A stretch of 64,000 nucleotides of DNA from Streptomyces sp. ISL-10 (GCF_018614575.1 NZ_JAGGOJ010000007.1:62001-126000); one strand, 5' to 3'. Positions 25,812 to 34,410 are shown, counted from the first letter of the stretch. Notes: generated from the letters alone by a model not told the origin. Translations and numbers: made by a program.

Positions 25812-27434
25812 ATGTCTGTACTGGGGGATGTGCGCCGACACGGTCGCCGGTGGCTGCGGGGAATCACTCCGCGTACCGATGCGAGGCTGCTCGGCCTGCG
25901 CAGGCGCCGGCGGCACGATCGTGGCCAGACGCCGCTGGAGTACGTCGGTCTGGGCCTGGTCGTCGTGGCGATCATCGGCTCGCTGGTGGCCACCGGGATC
26001 GGTGCCGAGCTGACGCAGAAGATCAGCGCGCAGGTCTGCCGGATCTCGGGCGGCGGCGACTGCGGCGACGGGGGGCGGCAGAACGAGGCCCAGGACGGCA
26101 AGCCCGCGGACGACGGCCCGGCCGACCGGCCGGCCGGTGATCCCGGTACGCCCAAGTCTCCGGATCAGATCGCCTACGAGAAGGCCCTCAAGGACCTCCA
26201 GGACGCCCAGGCCGCCGAGAAGGCCGACCAGGACAAGGCGATCCAGGCCGCCAAGGAGCTGGCGAAGATCCTCGCCGAGGAGCTCGGGATCACCGATGCC
26301 CTCGACTGCATCACCAAGGGCGACATGGGGGCCTGCACCGAGACGCTCGTCAATGTCCTGCTGAGCCTCGTCGGCGGCGCGGTCGGCAAACTCGCCGCCA
26401 AGTACGGAGCGCCGTGGAAGTGGAAGAAGGCGTACGAGCTCATCCAGAAGCTCAAGAAACACGGCGGCGACCTCTACGACGGCCTGACCGGTCTCATCAA
26501 GAACCGCAAGCGCGTCAAGGACGCCGAGAAGGCGCTCGACGACGCCAAGAAGAAGTACGACCCGAACCAGAAGAAACCCGACAAGGACAAGCCCGACGAC
26601 AAACCGACCACCTGCCCCGTCCGGCACAGCTTCCTGCCCGGCACACCCGTACTGCTCGCCGACGGACGCCGGGTGCCGATCGAGACCGTGCGGGTCGGGA
26701 TGCGCGTGGCGGCTGCCGACCCCGGTACGGGGCGAAGCGGTGGGCGGCGGGTCACCCGGACGTTCACGACGTACGACGACAAGGAGTTCACCCGCCTGAG
26801 CGTGCGGACGGCGTCCGGTACGGCCGTCGTGACGGCGACCGACACGCACCCGTTCTGGCTCACCGGGGAGCGCCGCTGGGAGGACGCCGGTGACATCCGG
26901 CCCGGCGCCCGGCTCCGTACGGAGGCAGGCGGCAGCCTCACCGTGGTCGCGGCCCGGCACTACGCGCAGCGGCAGACGACGTACGACCTAGCCGTGGCCG
27001 GCGTGCACACCTACTTCGTCGGGGTCGGCTCCGCGAACGCCCTGGTGCACAACAACGACTGCGACATGTCGGCCGAGGAGGTCGAGGCTGCCAGGAAGCC
27101 GGACGTCGGCGAGGGGGACCCGAAGAAGTTCAAGGACCACTTCCTGCGCCACAAGAAGCTCGTCGAGGACGCCCTGGGCACCAAGTACAAGAAGCTCAAG
27201 GAGGACGGGCCGCGCTTCCGGGAGGACATCGCGAACGCGATCAAGGACGGCACATTCGAACTCGTCGGCAAGGGCACGTTGAAGAAGGGCGAGCCGGAGG
27301 GGCTGATCTATCGTGGCAAGGGCGTGACGATCGTCCTGCGGGAGAACGGTGACTTCTGGACCGCCCTCACGTCGGGCGAGGGTCTGGACACCAGTATCGA
27401 GATCACCAAGAAGGTGCCGAAGAAGAAGGGCTGA
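25812..27434 (+). CDS. Polymorphic toxin with Flp-type prepilin leader and pretoxin HINT domain
   Basis: 540 aa. Residues 1-38 are a long Arg-rich leader ending RHDRG; predicted cleavage is G38|Q39, with Glu43 at +5 and a hydrophobic helix at 44-64, matching the Flp pilin (QTPLEY vs QTALEY). A variable linker (75-118), coiled/helical region (119-260) and Lys/Asp-rich hinge follow. The HINT domain spans about 268-414: Cys268, HSFLPGTPVLLADG, TDTHPFW with His346, and the end GVHTYFVG...LVHN with Asn414. Autocleavage after Asn414 would free a basic 126-aa domain with HFLRHKK (443-449) and a GDFWTAL segment. That domain is probably enzymatic, perhaps a nuclease, but unassigned. The gene beside it is likely its immunity gene. 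Confidence 0.88.
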   Translation: MSVLGDVRRHGRRWLRGITPRTDARLLGLRRRRRHDRGQTPLEYVGLGLVVVAIIGSLVATGIGAELTQKISAQVCRISGGGDCGDGGRQNEAQDGKPADDGPADRPAGDPGTPKSPDQIAYEKALKDLQDAQAAEKADQDKAIQAAKELAKILAEELGITDALDCITKGDMGACTETLVNVLLSLVGGAVGKLAAKYGAPWKWKKAYELIQKLKKHGGDLYDGLTGLIKNRKRVKDAEKALDDAKKKYDPNQKKPDKDKPDDKPTTCPVRHSFLPGTPVLLADGRRVPIETVRVGMRVAAADPGTGRSGGRRVTRTFTTYDDKEFTRLSVRTASGTAVVTATDTHPFWLTGERRWEDAGDIRPGARLRTEAGGSLTVVAARHYAQRQTTYDLAVAGVHTYFVGVGSANALVHNNDCDMSAEEVEAARKPDVGEGDPKKFKDHFLRHKKLVEDALGTKYKKLKEDGPRFREDIANAIKDGTFELVGKGTLKKGEPEGLIYRGKGVTIVLRENGDFWTALTSGEGLDTSIEITKKVPKKKG

Positions 27435-27438
27435 CCTC

Positions 27439-28008
27439 ATGAGCAGCAGGGCGCGCGAGGTCGCCGGGATGGTCGCCGGGCGCCGTGTGCGCGACGTCCT
27501 CGTCCCGGGGTGGATCGACCGGGACGACGACGTCCCCGAGTTCCGGCCGCAGCCGCTGGTGGTGTGGCTGCGGCTGGACGAGGGCCTGGTGCGGTTCGCG
27601 TCGGAGGGCCAGTACGACCACCTGACCGCCCGGCAGGTCACGGCGGCCGACTGGTCCGACGTCGAGCTGCTGGCCGAGGCGGAGGACGAGGTCGTGCTGG
27701 CGTCCTGCGGCGAGCAGCTGTTCGGCGACGGGCGCGACGAGTGGAGCTGCACGGCGGTGCGTGCGTATGTGTCGGGTGTCCGAGCCGGCGCCGCCACGGC
27801 GGCCGGGGCCCCGGCCCCGGTGATGAGGAGCCTCGCGCTGGACTTCACCGGCGGCCACAGCCTGTTCCTCGACCCGGTGTGGACCTTCGGCATCCGCCTG
27901 GGCAACAGGGCGGACGAGGCCGACTGGGTGGCGAAGCACGGCAACGCCACCGTCCTGGAGGCGCTGCGCCCGACGGCGCCGGTGCACCAGCAGACGCCTC
28001 ACCTCTGA
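27439..28008 (+). CDS. Putative immunity protein for the HINT toxin
   Basis: 189 aa, soluble and acidic, without signal peptide or membrane segments. It starts 4 bp after the toxin stop. Position, size, acidity and cytoplasmic nature are those of polymorphic-toxin immunity proteins, while the toxin C-terminus is strongly basic. No named immunity family was recognised. A C-terminal patch (LALDFTGGHSLFLDPVWTFG) is the most conserved-looking part. The role is inferred from context. Confidence 0.7.
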   Translation: MSSRAREVAGMVAGRRVRDVLVPGWIDRDDDVPEFRPQPLVVWLRLDEGLVRFASEGQYDHLTARQVTAADWSDVELLAEAEDEVVLASCGEQLFGDGRDEWSCTAVRAYVSGVRAGAATAAGAPAPVMRSLALDFTGGHSLFLDPVWTFGIRLGNRADEADWVAKHGNATVLEALRPTAPVHQQTPHL

Positions 28009-28077
28009 GGTGCGCCTGCCTCATCGCCCACCGGCCGGGGGCGCGGCCGGGTGCAGGCCCTGTTCCCGTGGCCGGAT

Positions 28078-28122
28078 TGGGTCCCCGGGCCCATGCGCCG
28101 TGAGGACCGGCGTTGTTAGCGT
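28078..28122 (+). promoter_or_regulatory. Operator site d and -10 box of the lipoprotein gene
   Basis: TGGGTCCCCGGGCCCA at 28078-28093 has its centre 31.5 bp upstream of a TAGCGT -10 box (28117-28122). Transcription from about 28129 leaves a leader of about 27 nt containing GAGGGGGACGGG. Confidence 0.73.
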
Positions 28123-28155
28123 GCGACGCACATCGGCGAGGGGGACGGGAACGGG

Positions 28156-28947
28156 ATGAACACGGGGACCCGCGGGACAGCACGGCGCATCGCGACCGCC
28201 GCGGCAGCCGTCGCGCTCACCTGCGCCGGCGCCACCGCCTGCGAGGACGACGACGAGGGTACGCCCGACGGCAAGCATGCCGCCACGTCCGCGTCCCCGG
28301 CCGACGCGCCCACCACGAACGCGCCCACCGCATCCGCCGAACCGGGACCGGCCGAGAGGCCGAGCAGCGGCAGGACCCTCACCGAGGCCGAGCTGACCAG
28401 GGCGGCGCTGGTGACCGGCGACGTGCCGGGGTACGAGGTCACGCCCCTGCAAGGCGGCGACGAGCCCGGCACGGAGAAAGCCGACAAACCGGCGTGCGCC
28501 CCACTGGCCGCGGTGATCAACGGAGCGCCCGAACCCGCTGCCGCCGCCACCGTGTACCGCACGGCGGTCGACTCCACGGAGGAGGGCAAGGAGACGCAGA
28601 CGGTGGTCACCCTGATCCTCACCTCCCACAGCGACGGCGGCGCTGAGCAGCTCCTCGCCTCACTGCGCACCGCGGTGGACGCCTGTGCCGGGGGCTTCAC
28701 CACCCACAGCGCGGACTCGGTCTCCACCTACTCCGACGTTCAGAAGCTGCCCGCACCGCAGGCCGGGGACGAGTCCGTCGCCTACCGGGTGACGGGTGCG
28801 GTGACGGGTGCCAAGGTGCCGCTCGTGTTCCACGTCGTACGCCGGGATGCGAGCGTCGCCACCTTCTACACGGCCAACTTCCTCGACGCGAAGACCCCGG
28901 ACGTGCCGGCCGAGCTGATCCGCGAGCAGACGGCGAAGCTGCCCTGA
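28156..28947 (+). CDS. Putative lipoprotein of the Tad regulon
   Basis: 263 aa. The signal peptide ends in a lipobox-like GATAC (Cys near residue 29), followed by a long Ala/Pro/Thr linker (to about residue 75) and a soluble domain. A general resemblance to sensor-domain lipoproteins of the PknH/LpqN type is visible but not decisive. It ends 17 bp from the convergent DUF192 gene. The upstream operator places it in the same regulon as the pilin and toxin. Confidence 0.82.
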   Translation: MNTGTRGTARRIATAAAAVALTCAGATACEDDDEGTPDGKHAATSASPADAPTTNAPTASAEPGPAERPSSGRTLTEAELTRAALVTGDVPGYEVTPLQGGDEPGTEKADKPACAPLAAVINGAPEPAAAATVYRTAVDSTEEGKETQTVVTLILTSHSDGGAEQLLASLRTAVDACAGGFTTHSADSVSTYSDVQKLPAPQAGDESVAYRVTGAVTGAKVPLVFHVVRRDASVATFYTANFLDAKTPDVPAELIREQTAKLP

Positions 28948-28964
28948 TCCCGGACAGGCCGGAT

Positions 28965-29330
28965 CTACCGCCCCGCGCGCGGCGCGATCCCCAGCCGTAC
29001 GCCCGGCCGCAGCCCCCACCGCGCCATCGCCCCCGCCTCCGCCTCCAGCACGTGCCGGGAACGGAAACGGATCGTCCCCAGCCGCCCGGGCCTCATCGTG
29101 ACCACGTCCAGAACCCTCAATTCGCTGTCCAGGTACGCCACATCGATCGCGAAACGCATCCGGAAGGTGTGCACGCTGCTGCCCGGGGTGAGCATGATCG
29201 CGCCGTCGATGCCGTCCCGGCCGAGCAGGCCCCGGGTACGAGCCCGGTACGAGGCGGCGATCTCCACAGGCACCGGGGCGTCCTGCCCGGGGACCGTCAA
29301 CTCGGCTGTTCCGTCGTGCCATCTGCCCAT
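28965..29330 (-). CDS. DUF192 family protein
   Basis: 121 aa, a typical single DUF192 domain. Conserved segments are RTRGLLGRDGIDGAIML, HTFRMRFAIDVAYLD and HVLEAEAG. There is no signal peptide. DUF192 genes often accompany Tad loci, but their role is unknown. ATG 29330 was chosen as the start that gives the family length. It is divergent from the prepilin peptidase, and their shared intergenic region holds the operators. Confidence 0.88.
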   Translation of the reverse strand: MGRWHDGTAELTVPGQDAPVPVEIAASYRARTRGLLGRDGIDGAIMLTPGSSVHTFRMRFAIDVAYLDSELRVLDVVTMRPGRLGTIRFRSRHVLEAEAGAMARWGLRPGVRLGIAPRAGR

Positions 29331-29382
29331 GGCCCCGACCGTAGCGCCGGCCGGCACCCGGCGGGCGGCATCCGTGCGCCAA

Positions 29383-29447
29383 TGGGCCTCGGCCCAACGA
29401 CTGTGGGCCCCTGGACCCATGACCACCGCGCGGACCGGGCCTAGGGT
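29383..29447 (+). promoter_or_regulatory. Operator sites e and -10 box of the prepilin peptidase (leaderless)
   Basis: TGGGCCCCTGGACCCA (29404-29419) has its centre 30.5 bp upstream of a TAGGGT -10 box (29442-29447). The GTG start follows the -10 box by 6 nt, so the mRNA is leaderless and the operator is at about -42.5, exactly as at the toxin. A shorter repeat, TGGGCCTCGGCCCA (29383-29396), lies 22 bp upstream, on the same helix face. Confidence 0.8.
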
Positions 29448-29453
29448 CGGCAC

Positions 29454-30251
29454 GTGGACGTGACGCTGATCGCCGTAGCCACCGTGTGGGGGGCCGTAGC
29501 CGGGGTGCTGGTGCCGCGGGCCGCGTACCGACTGTCCGTCGAGCCGGAGGACGACTGGCGCGCCGACTGCCCGGCCGGGCATCCGATCGGCGGCCCGCTG
29601 CGCGGCTGGGTGGGGGCGGCCCGCTGCACGAGCTGCGCCGCGGGGGTTCCGGCGGTGGTGGGCGCGCCCAGGGCCCAGCCGGACACCGGGGGCCGTCCGC
29701 CGGTCACGTACCGCCCGTCCGTCCTCGTGCCCGTGGTCACGGCCCTGGTCTGCCTGGCGGTCGCGGCCTCGACGGGACCACGACCCGAACTGGCGGTCTG
29801 GCTGCTGTTCACCCCGGCCGGGGTCCTGCTCGCACTCGTGGACCGCAACGTCCACCGGCTGCCCGACCAGCTCACCCTGCCGCTCGCGGCGGCATCCGCC
29901 GCCCTGCTCGGCCTGGCCGAACTGCTGCCGCACGAAGCGGGCTCCTGGCCGGCCGCCCTGCTCGGCGGACTCGTGCTCGGCGCGGTCTACTTCCTGCTGT
30001 TCCTGATCAACCCCGACGGCATGGGCTTCGGCGACGTGAAACTCGCGCTGGCGCTGGGGGTGGTGCTCGGCTGGTACGGCTGGGTGGTGCTCTTCATGGG
30101 AGCCTTCGCCGGATTCCTGCTCGGCTCGCTGTACGGACTGACCCTGATGCTCCTGCGCCGCGCGGGCCGTAAGACGGCGATCCCCTTCGGCCCGTTCATG
30201 ATCTGCGGCGCGCTTCTCGGGGTGCTGCTGGGGGCGCTGGGCACGTCGTGA
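29454..30251 (+). CDS. A24-family prepilin peptidase
   Basis: 265 aa with about seven hydrophobic segments. The two catalytic aspartates are in LVDRNVHRLPDQL and the GxGD motif GMGFGDVKLA. Near the N-terminus a CPAGH...CTSC pair of cysteine motifs may bind zinc, as in PilD-type peptidases; many TadV/CpaA enzymes lack this part. It should cleave the Gly|Gln/Ala sites of the Flp pilin, TadE proteins, 499-aa protein and toxin in this locus. Confidence 0.92.
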   Translation: MDVTLIAVATVWGAVAGVLVPRAAYRLSVEPEDDWRADCPAGHPIGGPLRGWVGAARCTSCAAGVPAVVGAPRAQPDTGGRPPVTYRPSVLVPVVTALVCLAVAASTGPRPELAVWLLFTPAGVLLALVDRNVHRLPDQLTLPLAAASAALLGLAELLPHEAGSWPAALLGGLVLGAVYFLLFLINPDGMGFGDVKLALALGVVLGWYGWVVLFMGAFAGFLLGSLYGLTLMLLRRAGRKTAIPFGPFMICGALLGVLLGALGTS

Positions 30252-30901
30252 GCGGTGCCCGGTTCCCGTCGGCCGCCGTACCGCCGGATTTGCGACCACT
30301 GGGGCAGGGCAAGGCCGCTGGAGGATTCGGCCTCGCTCCCGGCACCAAAAATTCTCCTCCCAAGATGCCGTACGCGAAGTCGGGCGGCATGCGGAGCAAG
30401 AGCGATGCGGCGAAGTACGCGGCGAAAGAGGCGACGACGGCCCCGGCGCCGAGCGACGATGGCGATGCGGCGCGCCTCTGGATCACTGCCGCATGGGTGC
30501 CGCCGTCGCCTCGGCGCGGCGATCGCGATACCCACGATCCGAAACCGCCGCCGCACAGCACCACCGGCACCGGCTGCCGACGCGACGCCACACCCGTACC
30601 GAGCAAGGCGGCCGTATGACGCGCAGCCCCCGATGCCGACCCACACCACGCAGCACAACCGGAACGGAATGAACGAGGGGACGTGATGGTCTCGGGGTGA
30701 GGAGGCAACAGGCCAGGCCGGACGACAAAGGCTCGCGCTCACGTCCTCCGATACAGCTGAGAGCGGCGTCGCCGAGGCACAGCCAGTGGAACGCAGACAT
30801 CCGACAGGCGTTTGATTTGGCCCTGTGGGCTCGGGAATCATGGCGGTTCAACCTGAGGGCCCCTAACAGGCGGGGGCACGGGCAACGGGGAGGACAACGG
30901 G
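30252..30901. other. 650-bp region without a convincing gene
   Basis: Several overlapping open frames exist on both strands. One plus-strand frame begins with a GTGA overlap at 30248 and one minus-strand frame has a hydrophobic stretch, but composition and codon use are poor in all of them. AT content is higher than in the flanks and may mark decayed DNA. GGGAGG before 30902 is the ribosome site of the next gene. Confidence 0.45.
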
Positions 30902-31351
30902 GTGGCGTGGGACGAGTGGGAGCAGCTCAAGGCTGAGGCTACTCAGCGGCAGTCGGCGCAGATGCAGTTGAACCAGTACCCGGCCGATGGGGGCGGGCCA
31001 GGGGCTTCGGACAGGCTGAAGTCGGACAAGAAGGCCTGGGTGAAGGCGGGCGAGGGCACCAAGCGCCTGGAGGAACCGATCGGCACGGCGCTGACCAAAC
31101 TCGAGGACGGGCAGGCGGGGCTGGGCGAATCCGCCGGATGCCAGAGCGTGGCGGCGCAGAAGGAGTTGTACGACTCCTGGAACAAATACGTGAAGGATGT
31201 GCGAGAGCGCTGCAAGTCCCTGGGCGGGCTGTTGGAGTCGTCGGGGCACGACCTGTCGAAGACCGATGGGTCGCTGAAGAGCGAATTGGACGCGATCAAG
31301 GCCAAGTACAAGGACACCGAGGCTGTCGGCGGCCAGGCGAAGGGACAGTGA
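30902..31351 (+). CDS. Helical WXG100-like protein
   Basis: 149 aa, all-helical, no signal peptide; GTG start after GGGAGG. It has the charged amphipathic composition of WXG100/ESX-type secreted proteins, with a W-x-x-W start (VAWDEW) and LYDSWNKYV centrally. A strict W-x-G turn was not found, so family assignment is tentative. It lies 7 bp before the DUF1023 hydrolase, which suggests that they form a helical adaptor and cargo. Confidence 0.65.
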   Translation: MAWDEWEQLKAEATQRQSAQMQLNQYPADGGGPGASDRLKSDKKAWVKAGEGTKRLEEPIGTALTKLEDGQAGLGESAGCQSVAAQKELYDSWNKYVKDVRERCKSLGGLLESSGHDLSKTDGSLKSELDAIKAKYKDTEAVGGQAKGQ

Positions 31352-31358
31352 CCCGGGA

Positions 31359-33203
31359 ATGGATCTGGCGACGCTGAAGGCGTTCAAGCCGACGGAGTTC
31401 GAAGACGCCGCTGACGGGTACCGCGCAACAGGTGACATGGCCAGTGCGGCCAAGGACACGATCGACAATGTGGTCTGTGCCGGTATCCGTAACCAGCTCG
31501 AGGGCGAGACCGCGAAGGCGGCCCTGCGGGAGCTGGGCGAGTTGTCGAAGAACTTCCACTACGTGCAGACCGAGTGCGGGCTGATCAGTACCGCGTTGAA
31601 TGCTTTCGCCTTCGACATGGCCGTGGCCAAACGGAAGCTGGACGCCGCGCTTGAAGACGCCGCTGCGAACAACTGCACCGTGAACGCGAACGGGTCGGTC
31701 AACTATCCGGCGGGCAGGAAGCCGGGGGCCGAGAAGGACACTGACGGCGGCACGGTGAATGGGAGTGCCGGCGGGAGCGAAACGTCCGATGCCCTGGAGC
31801 GCCAGGCCGTGAACATCCACCCCAACCCGTACTACGGTGCTGCGCTGGGCTACGCGAACCGGATCGCCGACGCGCTTCAGGAGGCGACGCAGGCCGACGC
31901 GAAGTGGGCGCCGAAGCTGCGTGCGCTGAAGGCCGACGACGACCTCGTGGTCTCCAATCGGGATTGGGCCGACGCGCACTCGGACATGGCCGGTGTGCGT
32001 GAGGCCGGCAAGAACTATCTGGAATCGCTGCCGGAGCCGCCCAAGGGGGGAAGCCCGCAGGACAACGCCGATTGGTGGAAGGGGCTCAGCCCGGAGGAGC
32101 AGGCAGCCTGGCTCTCCGCCCGTCCCGAAGTCGTGGGGGCGCTCGACGGGGTGCCGTCCACGATCAGGGACGAGGCGAACCGCATCGTGTTCGACGAGAA
32201 GCGGGGCCAGCTCCAGATGGAACTGGACTCGATGCCGAAGCCACCTGCCAACGAGTGGACATGGATCACTGCGGGCATGTATCCGTCCAAGGTGCACACC
32301 GACGAATGGATGGACTGGCACCGGCAGTACGGGGACCGGTATGAGCAGCTCACGAAGTCCCTGAAGGGTATGCAGAGCATCCAGGACCGCTTCGATGCCA
32401 CAGGCGTGAAGGGCCTGCCCGAGGCGTACTTGCTCGGATTCAGCGCGGAGGGCAACGGTCGGGCGATCGTCGCCAACGGGAACCCGGACACGGCGAGCCA
32501 CCAAGCGGTCTACGTACCGGGTACGACGTCGAATCTGGGCGGCATCGGCGGAGACATCGACCGCATGGTGAACGTCTGGCGTACGGCCGAAGCGAACAAC
32601 CCGGGCGGGGCCGTCTCCACGATCACGTGGCTCGGTTACGACGCCCCGCAGAACATCGTCAAGGACTCGCCGTTCAGCCATTACGCCGACGACGGCGCGC
32701 CCGCCTTCAACCGGTTCATGGACGGTCTCGAAACGTCGCACTCGGGCGAGTCGGACCCCCACCGCACCGCGATCGGCCACTCGTACGGAACAACCCTCAT
32801 AGGCTCCGCCGCTCGGCAGGGGGAGCTGAATGCGGACGATGTGATCCTGGCGGGCAGCCCCGGCGTGCAAGTGCCCAAGGCAGAGGATCTGGATGTTCCC
32901 AAGGGACATGTCTGGAACCTGGAGGCGGACGGGGACCCCGTCCCGGACGTCGGCCGCTTCGGTCACGGCGGGACCGACTGGGACGGTCCCTGGACGATTC
33001 CGAGTGACGAACGGTTCGGTGCCCAACAGATGGAGACAGGTGAGGCCGAACGCGGTGGGGTGAAGACCGGCAAGGCCGAGGGCCACAGCGAGTACTGGAA
33101 CGACAACAGCACCAGTCTGTTGAACCAAGGCCTTGTCGTGGCAGGGCACGGTGACAGCGTGACGCTGGAGGAGCCGCCGGACCGCTGGGCGCATATGAGA
33201 TAG
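31359..33203 (+). CDS. Alpha/beta-hydrolase of the DUF1023 type with helical N-terminal region
   Basis: 614 aa. The N-terminal 115 residues are helical and may be a WXG-like secretion domain. A linker and a second helical part (about 160-345) lead to the C-terminal hydrolase. The nucleophile elbow is GHSYGT; aspartate and histidine of the triad probably lie in EADGDPVPD and VAGHGD. The preceding LLGFSAEGNGRAIVANGNPD fits the DUF1023 family of actinobacterial esterases. No Sec signal is present, in agreement with type VII-like export. Confidence 0.85.
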   Translation: MDLATLKAFKPTEFEDAADGYRATGDMASAAKDTIDNVVCAGIRNQLEGETAKAALRELGELSKNFHYVQTECGLISTALNAFAFDMAVAKRKLDAALEDAAANNCTVNANGSVNYPAGRKPGAEKDTDGGTVNGSAGGSETSDALERQAVNIHPNPYYGAALGYANRIADALQEATQADAKWAPKLRALKADDDLVVSNRDWADAHSDMAGVREAGKNYLESLPEPPKGGSPQDNADWWKGLSPEEQAAWLSARPEVVGALDGVPSTIRDEANRIVFDEKRGQLQMELDSMPKPPANEWTWITAGMYPSKVHTDEWMDWHRQYGDRYEQLTKSLKGMQSIQDRFDATGVKGLPEAYLLGFSAEGNGRAIVANGNPDTASHQAVYVPGTTSNLGGIGGDIDRMVNVWRTAEANNPGGAVSTITWLGYDAPQNIVKDSPFSHYADDGAPAFNRFMDGLETSHSGESDPHRTAIGHSYGTTLIGSAARQGELNADDVILAGSPGVQVPKAEDLDVPKGHVWNLEADGDPVPDVGRFGHGGTDWDGPWTIPSDERFGAQQMETGEAERGGVKTGKAEGHSEYWNDNSTSLLNQGLVVAGHGDSVTLEEPPDRWAHMR

Positions 33204-33315
33204 AAGTGACCGTGCCCCATGGATCGCCGTTTGCGCCATTTCGACGACCGAACCACGACGTACCAGACGACATGACCGGCCCGTGTTCCGGTCCGACCCA
33301 TCGAGGCCCCTCGAC

Positions 33316-33849
33316 GTGAAAGTCAAACCCGGCGCCCCGGCGCTCCTCCTGTCCCTCGCCCTCACCACCCTCACCGGATGCAGCATGACTGAAACCAATG
33401 ACTCCGCGGACATCCCGCTCGCCGGCACCAGCACCTCGCTCGCCGCAGCTGACACGGCAGAGAAGGTCTCCAGCGAGTTGTACGACCTGATCGGCGTCAA
33501 GGGGAAGGCCTCCGAGACCGGACCCGGGGTCACCGAATGCGAGGACAAGGACCGGGACAAGTACTTCCAGATCTTCCATCCGTGGAGTCTTGTCCCGGCG
33601 TCGGCAGCGGACCTCTCCGGGGTCATGGAGCGCCTCAAGGAGGAGCTGCCCAAGCACGGCTGGAAGGTCGTCGACTACGGCCCGGACACCAGCAAGAACA
33701 AGAACGTCAGCCTCACGGCCGACAACGACGGGAAGAAGCACAGCGTCAACATCGTCCACTACGCCAAGGAGAACCCGCCACGTCTCGGCCTCACCGTTCT
33801 CTCCGGCTGCTACCAGATCCCCGACGGTGAGGAGATCCAGCGCTTCTGA
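33316..33849 (+). CDS. Putative lipoprotein downstream of the DUF1023 hydrolase
   Basis: 177 aa. A type II signal with lipobox LTGC (Cys near residue 19) precedes a small soluble domain (ELYDLIGVKGKASETGPG ... KVVDYGPDTSKNK) also found in other Streptomyces lipoproteins beside DUF1023 genes. GTG 33316 gives a normal signal length, with GAGG 10 bp upstream; GTG 33283 would add 11 residues. It may be the cognate surface or immunity partner of the hydrolase. Confidence 0.8.
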   Translation: MKVKPGAPALLLSLALTTLTGCSMTETNDSADIPLAGTSTSLAAADTAEKVSSELYDLIGVKGKASETGPGVTECEDKDRDKYFQIFHPWSLVPASAADLSGVMERLKEELPKHGWKVVDYGPDTSKNKNVSLTADNDGKKHSVNIVHYAKENPPRLGLTVLSGCYQIPDGEEIQRF

Positions 33850-34134
33850 CCCTCGTGCCCTGGGGTGTGGAGGGAGTGCCACCTGCGTGGCGTGGATCTC
33901 GGGCATGCCTCGCAGGACTCGGCCTGCTCAAGTCCGAACTGAGCAGGCAGTCGCTTCTGTGGGTGGGGCAGGGCGGCTTGGGTTGGCCCGTGCGTACGAT
34001 GCCCACACCCCGGAGCAGCACTCGGCGCACCCAGTCACGTTGTCGACGCAGCAGTGGATTCCGGTCAGGGCTTCTGCGTCGCCGCAGGACGTCCGGTTCG
34101 TGGCGATCTGCCGACTCGGTGGTCACCCGAGAAA

Positions 34135-34410
34135 CGTGACATGCACCGGCTTTGACCCGCGTGATCCGCGCGGAGTGCGGCACGCCCTGGTCGTCGTGCT
34201 CGTGTTCGTGCTCACCTCGTGCGCGGTACTGGCCGGGACGAGGTCGTCCGCACGTGGTCGGCGAGTGGATCGCCCGACGCTCCGCCGCAGGTGTTCCAGG
34301 CGCGTCGATGTGCGCCCCGATCCGCTGCCTTGGAAGCGCTCCTGCCTGCGGAATCGACGGTAACCGGCTCTGGCGGGCCGGACCGCTTGACGCTGCGTCA
34401 CGTGTTCGTC
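34135..34410 (+). pseudogene. ISAs1-family transposase N-terminal remnant
   Basis: Pieces of the ISAs1-type associated domain lie in three frames: FDPRDPRGVRHALVVVLVF and SCAVLAGTRS in one, VVGEWIARR in a second, DAPPQVFQA and LPAESTV in a third. Together they match the expected order DPRDPRGVRH, VLAGxRS, xGEWxADAP, PAExT. No catalytic core follows. The surrounding DNA (33850-34550) otherwise shows no gene. Confidence 0.65.

Noticed and set aside
30248..30619. A 123-codon frame that begins with a GTGA overlap with the prepilin peptidase.
   Set aside because: Composition is unlike a protein, codon use is poor, and no domain or helix pattern is visible; overlap alone is weak evidence.
33850..34134. 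Open frames on both strands after the effector cassette.
   Set aside because: None has a ribosome site, codon bias or recognisable motif; the area adjoins a decayed transposase.
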